NCBI GenBank assembly: GCA_021774795.1
Contig: JAJFIR010000015.1
Location: forward strand, 1 to 53,509
Length of the DNA stretch: 53,509 nucleotides
Origin: Emcibacteraceae bacterium
GTDB lineage: Bacteria; Pseudomonadota; Alphaproteobacteria; Sphingomonadales; Emcibacteraceae
Direction: 5' to 3'
Shown: positions 49,201 through 53,509 of the stretch, in pieces
Numbering within the stretch: position 1 is the first letter of the stretch
Layout: the number at the start of each line of letters is the position of its first letter
The notes under the pieces: generated by a model
What the model was told of the DNA's origin: nothing
Database searches by the model: none
Seen by the model: the letters and a program-made list of their open reading frames with translations, nothing else
Made by a program: the position numbers and the translations under genes

Positions 49201-51204
49201 CTAACCTCTGCCCATCAAAGCTCTAGCCGCAGTGATGATTTGGGCCATTTTTGGAATTGCTGCTTGTTCAAGATGATAAGCATAAGGGATTGGCACCTCC
49301 TCGCTACACACGCGTGCCAAAGGTGCGTCGAGCTCAAAGAATGCTTCTTCTGCCAGACGCATACCAATTTCAGCCGCTAAACTACCCGATTTCCATCCTT
49401 CATCAACGATCAACGCCCGGTGGGTTTTCTTGACCGATGTGATGATTGTATCCATGTCAAGTGGTCTTAGGCTGCGTAAATCAATTACATCGGCGTTGAT
49501 ATTTTCTTTTGACAGTTCTTCTGCGGCTTCGAGGGTCTTAAAGAGTGATCCGCCATAAGTGATCAATGAAATATCAGACCCTTCACGGCGAAGAGCTGCC
49601 CGGTCAATGCCGACTGGCCCTGCGTTGGCGGCAAGCTGGCCGGAACGATTATAAAGCATGACATTTTCAAAGATCAAAACCGGATCCGGGTCCTCTAACG
49701 CCGTCCACAGCATGCCTCGGGCATCTTCCAAAGTGGCTGGAGCAAGAACTCTTAATCCAGGAATATGTGCGTACCAGCCTTCAAGACTGTGAGAATGCTG
49801 CGCCGCAAGCTGACGACCCGCCCCCGTTGCCATTCGGATCACCACAGGAACACCAAACTGGTTATTCGACATGTGACGGTACGTGGCCGCTGTGTTAAGA
49901 ATCTGGTCAAGGGCGAGCAACGAAAAATTCACAGTCATAACTTCAACAATTGGCCTCATGCCCGCCATCGCGGCGCCGATCCCTGCTCCAGTGAATCCTG
50001 ATTCAGACAGCGGGGTATCGCGAATTCTTTCCGGGCCGAATTCATCAAGCAAGCCTTTGCTGACAGCGTAGCATCCACCATACCGACCTACATCTTCACC
50101 CATCAGAAAAACTCGCTCGTCTTTTTTTAAGGCATCAACAATGCCTGCCTTAACTGCTTCCCGGTAAGTTGTTTCAACCATCTCAGCTGCCTGTCTCGGT
50201 TCTGCTGGTAGTGCTAGCCATTCAGATGCCATGACATGACGGGTCAAATTTTCTACTGGTTCCAAGGTTCCGACTTCGGCAAAGGCTACAGCTTCATCAA
50301 TTTCATCATCAATCTCAGCTTCGATCATTTTGATCTCTTCTTCATGAATCAGACCGGCCTCTAGGAGCCAACTTTTGAACCGCTCAATCGGCTCTTTAGC
50401 ACGCCAACTTTCAACCTCCTCCTTTGATCGATAAAGCTGGGGGTCGAACATTGAATGGGCGCGAAAACGGTAAGTTCTACATTCAAGAAAATAAGGTTCC
50501 CCTGTTTCACGGATGCTATGTAAGGCCCGCCGAGCCGCCGCTTCAACCGCAACTATATTCATACCGTCAACAACTTCACCACGGATAGCATAGCTGCTTG
50601 CTTTCGCGTTAATATCTGTCTCAGATTCCGAAAGGCTAAGGGCCGTGCCCATTGCATAACCATTATTCTCACATATGAATAGAACCGGTAGTTTCCAAAG
50701 CGATGCAATATTTAGGCTTTCATGAAACTCGCCCTCTGCCACTGCGCCTTCGCCAAAGAAACACGCTGTTACTGCATCCTGCTCGCGCATCTTGTCAGCA
50801 AGGGCCAACCCGACAGCCAGTGGCAAGCCGCCACCGACGATGGCATTGCCGCCATAAAAATTAGCATCACTGCTGAATAGATGCATAGAACCACCGCGCC
50901 CGCCAGAACAGCCTTCTGCCTTGCCGAACATTTCGGCCATGACGGATTTCATCGGCAGCCCTCGCGCTAATGCGTGACCATGCTCACGGTATGTTGCGAC
51001 GAGACGGTCTTCTTCTGTGAGTAAGGGGATAATCCCGACCGCCACTGCTTCCTCCCCATCATAAAGGTGAAGAAAACCCCGAATTTTTTCTTGAGTATAA
51101 AGTTCCGCACATTTTCCCTCGAAACGACGTATGCGTATCATTCCGACAAGCAGCTCGTGAGCATGGTCGTGATTTAGATGAGGCCTTAGATCGGGTTCAG
51201 TCAT
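49201..51204 (-). CDS. fused E1 alpha-beta of a pyruvate-type dehydrogenase
   Basis: A 667-residue thiamine-dependent E1 with alpha and beta subunits joined. The alpha part (about 1-325) carries the thiamine pyrophosphate motif [19 protein letters not shown], ending in ENN, near 168-195. The beta part (about 345-667) has [14 protein letters not shown] (about 366-379) and the transketolase-C region [15 protein letters not shown]. It decarboxylates a 2-oxo acid, most likely pyruvate because an acetate-CoA ligase precedes it, and passes the acyl group to E2. The start overlaps the ligase stop by 4 bp. Fused E1 forms like this occur in gene clusters for low-oxygen growth, as I recall. Confidence 0.92.
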   Translation of the reverse strand: MTEPDLRPHLNHDHAHELLVGMIRIRRFEGKCAELYTQEKIRGFLHLYDGEEAVAVGIIPLLTEEDRLVATYREHGHALARGLPMKSVMAEMFGKAEGCSGGRGGSMHLFSSDANFYGGNAIVGGGLPLAVGLALADKMREQDAVTACFFGEGAVAEGEFHESLNIASLWKLPVLFICENNGYAMGTALSLSESETDINAKASSYAIRGEVVDGMNIVAVEAAARRALHSIRETGEPYFLECRTYRFRAHSMFDPQLYRSKEEVESWRAKEPIERFKSWLLEAGLIHEEEIKMIEAEIDDEIDEAVAFAEVGTLEPVENLTRHVMASEWLALPAEPRQAAEMVETTYREAVKAGIVDALKKDERVFLMGEDVGRYGGCYAVSKGLLDEFGPERIRDTPLSESGFTGAGIGAAMAGMRPIVEVMTVNFSLLALDQILNTAATYRHMSNNQFGVPVVIRMATGAGRQLAAQHSHSLEGWYAHIPGLRVLAPATLEDARGMLWTALEDPDPVLIFENVMLYNRSGQLAANAGPVGIDRAALRREGSDISLITYGGSLFKTLEAAEELSKENINADVIDLRSLRPLDMDTIITSVKKTHRALIVDEGWKSGSLAAEIGMRLAEEAFFELDAPLARVCSEEVPIPYAYHLEQAAIPKMAQIITAARALMGRG

Positions 51205-52952
51205 TGTTCATCACTCTCCAGCGTAGAAATATCACCCTCGGGAAGTCCTAGTTCGCGTGCTTTAAGAAGGCGACGCATGATTTTACCGCTTCGTGTTTTT
51301 GGAAGGTTTTTACGAAACGCGATGTCTTTGGGTGCAACTGCCGGTCCAAGCTGCTTTCGGGCATGTCCAATTAGATCAAGGCGTAATTCTTCGTCTGGCT
51401 GATAATTCAATTTTAGGACTACAAAAGCCTTGACGATTTGCCCGACCGTTTCATCGGGTACCCCGATCACGCCAACTTCGGCAACCGCTTCGTGTTCCAT
51501 CAATGCGCTCTCAACTTCAAAGGGGCCAATCAGATGGCCCGCACTCTTGATTACATCATCACTACGTCCGACAAACCAGAAATAGCCATCAGAATCACGC
51601 ATGGCAAGATCACCACTTAAATACCAGTCGTCCGAGAAACACTTCTTGTAGCGTTCATCTTCGTTGAGATAGGCGCGCATCATTGACGGCCAACCCGGCT
51701 TCAGCGCCAATTCGCCTATCGCCAGAGGTTTGGCGGCTTCTCGAACGCCATCTTTGAATTTTTCAACGATGCCTGCGGTGATACCGGGCAGCGGTTTGCC
51801 CATGGATCCGGGCTTGATGTCCATTGAAGCATAGTTAGCGATCATGATGCCGCCGGTTTCAGTTTGCCACCAATTATCATGAAATGGCATTCCGAAAACT
51901 TCATTACCCCAGATCACAGCCTCAGGATTTAAAGGTTCGCCAACACTTGCCATAAAACGAAGTTCAGATAAATTATGCGCTTTTGGTAACTCACTTCCCG
52001 CTTTCATTAACATTCTAATCGCAGTAGGGGCAGTGTACCAGACATTGACATGTTCCTCTGCGAGCGTCTGGTACCATCGGTTGGTATCAAATTCTGCTTC
52101 ATCCACGATCATGGTGACCCCGTTAGTAAGTGGGGCAATAATTCCATATGATGTTCCTGTAACCCAGCCCGGATCAGCGGTGCACCAATAAATATCATCT
52201 GGCCGCAGATCAAGTGCAATCTGACCCGTGACATGGTGAGCAACTACCGCTTCATGCACATGAACCACCCCTTTCGGTTTTCCTGTAGTACCGCTCGTAA
52301 AATGCAGAAGTGCCTTATCCTCCTGCGCCATGGGTTCGACGGCGAAATTCGGTGATGCTGATTTCATTAAACCGTCTAAATCGCGTAAACCTGTATCCAC
52401 CTCGCCACCATCGACAAGTAAAATTTCTTCCAACTTCGGAAGTTCATCACGCAACCCTTCCACCTTGCGTTTGTATAGCTTCCTTGAGGTAATCAAAAAC
52501 TTCGCTTTGCCAATTTCCATGCGCACTTTAATTGGCTCCGGCCCGAACGCAGAGAACAAAGGACAAAACACACAACCAGCCTTCAATGTCCCCAGCGCGG
52601 CTATATAAAGCTCAGGTACGCGACCAAGTAGGGAATAAACCGTGTCTCCTGTCTCAGCACCAAGAGTTTTCAATACATTAGCGAACTGATTACTCTTCTG
52701 CTCTAAATCGCGATAAGTAAAGTCCGTGCGCTGCCCATCTTTAGCAATCCAGCGTAAAGCCACTTTGTCGCCTTTGCCACTGTTTACGTGGCGGTCGATT
52801 GCTTCATATGCGATATTCAGTTTGCCTCCCGGAAACCCGTCCAAAAGTGCTCTCGCATTATTCCAGGAAAAGTCAGCAACCTCATTCAGGTAATCCGGCA
52901 TATTGGTCTGCCTGACTTCTTCCAGTGTTTTGTGGATGATATCATGGGTCAT
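51201..52952 (-). CDS. acsA: AMP-forming acetate-CoA ligase (AcsA type)
   Basis: A 583-residue ANL-superfamily ligase. The AMP-binding motif [18 protein letters not shown] lies near 218-235, WWQTETGG near 350-357, and the C-terminal lysine in [11 protein letters not shown] is Lys557, the residue usually acetylated for regulation. The shorter length (versus about 650) and [21 protein letters not shown] start resemble Bacillus-type AcsA. It makes acetyl-CoA from acetate, or a related short acid. It is the first gene of the operon, which runs through E1, E2, ACP, hydrogenase and hyp genes. No good ribosome site precedes the ATG. Confidence 0.92.
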   Translation of the reverse strand: MTHDIIHKTLEEVRQTNMPDYLNEVADFSWNNARALLDGFPGGKLNIAYEAIDRHVNSGKGDKVALRWIAKDGQRTDFTYRDLEQKSNQFANVLKTLGAETGDTVYSLLGRVPELYIAALGTLKAGCVFCPLFSAFGPEPIKVRMEIGKAKFLITSRKLYKRKVEGLRDELPKLEEILLVDGGEVDTGLRDLDGLMKSASPNFAVEPMAQEDKALLHFTSGTTGKPKGVVHVHEAVVAHHVTGQIALDLRPDDIYWCTADPGWVTGTSYGIIAPLTNGVTMIVDEAEFDTNRWYQTLAEEHVNVWYTAPTAIRMLMKAGSELPKAHNLSELRFMASVGEPLNPEAVIWGNEVFGMPFHDNWWQTETGGIMIANYASMDIKPGSMGKPLPGITAGIVEKFKDGVREAAKPLAIGELALKPGWPSMMRAYLNEDERYKKCFSDDWYLSGDLAMRDSDGYFWFVGRSDDVIKSAGHLIGPFEVESALMEHEAVAEVGVIGVPDETVGQIVKAFVVLKLNYQPDEELRLDLIGHARKQLGPAVAPKDIAFRKNLPKTRSGKIMRRLLKARELGLPEGDISTLESDEQ

Positions 52953-53228
52953 TAAAGGCTCGCGTCAGCGAACGAAGATGTACTTGGCATATATATGATC
53001 CCAAATGAGGCTTTCTCAAACTAGCCATTTAACTCATCCTATAATTCCAAAAATTAAGAAGCCGCAGTCACTACCAATTATACTCAAAGCTAAAAGCTTC
53101 TTTCAAATATCTAATAGCCGCAGGCCCCGGTTCAATTTATCATCACAAAACATGATTGTTTTTCATTCATGCTCCGAAGAGACATTCCAGACAGAACTCA
53201 CATATTCCGCTCCTCATCGAACAAGCCC
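52953..53228 (-). other. long leader of the acsA-hydrogenase operon
   Basis: About 270 bp separate the proposed transcription start (near 53222) from acsA. On the minus strand a 28-codon frame (53028 to 52942, MASLRKPHLGSYICQVHLRS onward) has AGGAT upstream and ends 8 bp inside acsA; it may be a leader peptide or chance. I see no riboswitch or attenuator hairpin that I can defend. The rest holds no recognisable gene. Confidence 0.35.
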
Positions 53229-53269
53229 ATTATGTCTTAATCTGCATTCCACATATTGATCTTGATCAA
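53229..53269 (-). promoter_or_regulatory. class II FNR promoter of the acsA-hydrogenase operon
   Basis: TTGATCTTGATCAA at 53256-53269 is a perfect FNR/Anr box. Downstream on the minus strand, CATAAT (53234-53229) matches the -10 consensus at five of six positions and predicts a start near 53222. That puts the box centre about 40-41 bp upstream, the class II position at which FNR contacts RNA polymerase. It predicts anaerobic induction of acsA and the genes co-transcribed with it. Confidence 0.82.
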
Positions 53270-53331
53270 CAGACTGTCTTTTTTATTCTAATGATAAAAA
53301 TTTCAAGCAATTCCTACTTTTTCGACGGCCA

Positions 53332-53481
53332 CTATGGTATTGTTCCATAGTTTATGTGCGGTGGCGATGATGGTCGATCAAAAGCGCGACCAATATCCCA
53401 AAGACTATCGCCCCGCTTCCACCTGTCCCATAACTCTTTCTTCTGCTCAGAGCTGTATTTTATTCTCGTTCTATAAGCCAT
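53332..53481 (-). pseudogene. truncated IS30-family transposase N-terminus
   Basis: From an ATG at 53481 the frame reads MAYRTRIKYSSEQKKELWDR, then WKRGDSLWDIGRAFDRPSS, and after ten more residues a stop. The first 39 residues match the helix-turn-helix start of alphaproteobacterial IS30 transposases. The last part (PPHINYGTIP) does not, so the gene breaks off there. GAGGGAG lies upstream at usual spacing. The element's outer end lies beyond the window edge. Confidence 0.8.
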
Positions 53482-53509
53482 ATCAATCACTCCCTCTGTT
53501 TCTATACTA

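Overview
The window looks like part of an alphaproteobacterial chromosome or large accessory replicon. It is AT-leaning by eye. The support is the gene content (DctPQM transporter, SoxC-type molybdoenzyme, HutC-type GntR regulator, PAS_5-like protein, FNR boxes, decayed IS30 and IS1595 copies) and an 18-bp repeat that I recognise as the 3' end of an alphaproteobacterial tRNA-Phe. The genus cannot be read from the sequence. I saw no rRNA, complete tRNA or CRISPR array. All coordinates, motif positions and identities were read by eye; no database search was run.

Layout. 1-0.18 kb: tail of an IS1595-family element. 0.2-6.5 kb: a mixed stretch with a periplasmic alpha-carbonic anhydrase, a PhyH-type dioxygenase divergent from a sodium:solute symporter, a SoxC-type molybdopterin sulfite/sulfane dehydrogenase with its cytochrome c, and an exported HD-domain protein. 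6.6-14.2 kb: a catabolic or uptake unit (DinB-like, OsmC-like, amidohydrolase, TRAP P-Q-M) divergent from a GntR/HutC regulator and an MFS carrier. 14.3-16.1 kb: an HxlR regulator divergent from a small membrane protein across a 39-bp near-perfect operator, then a voltage-gated-type K+ channel.

16.4-32.9 kb: a metal-efflux block with every intact gene on the minus strand. It holds a CzcI-like peptide, CzcCBA, a HupE/UreJ remnant, an unknown secreted protein overlapping an AraC regulator with a metal-binding-type N-terminus, a YHS-type copper ATPase, a Met/His/Cys-rich CopL-like peptide, and CusCBA, where CusB carries two C-terminal CusF-like domains. The block is bracketed by two related repeats of about 100 bp in inverted orientation (16286-16387 and 33436-33537), each containing the tRNA-Phe-like 3' end. 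32.9-35.2 kb is a graveyard: an IS30 tip, a truncated small gene, a PAS protein and a response-regulator pseudogene.

35.3-53.5 kb is the most interesting part. A minus-strand run of 15 tightly packed genes goes from acetate-CoA ligase through a fused E1 alpha-beta 2-oxoacid dehydrogenase, E2 acyltransferase and an acyl carrier protein into a tetrameric group 3b-type [NiFe]-hydrogenase with a stand-alone cyclic-nucleotide-binding protein, its protease and hypAFCDE. A perfect FNR box (53256-53269) lies 40-41 bp upstream of the start inferred from a CATAAT -10 element. A convergent Ca2+-type P-type ATPase at the other end has its own perfect FNR box at matching geometry (35074-35087), and its 3' end overlaps hypE by 18 bp. 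I infer an oxygen-controlled module coupling acetate/pyruvate, acetyl-CoA and NAD(P)H/H2. The window ends in a decayed IS30 transposase.
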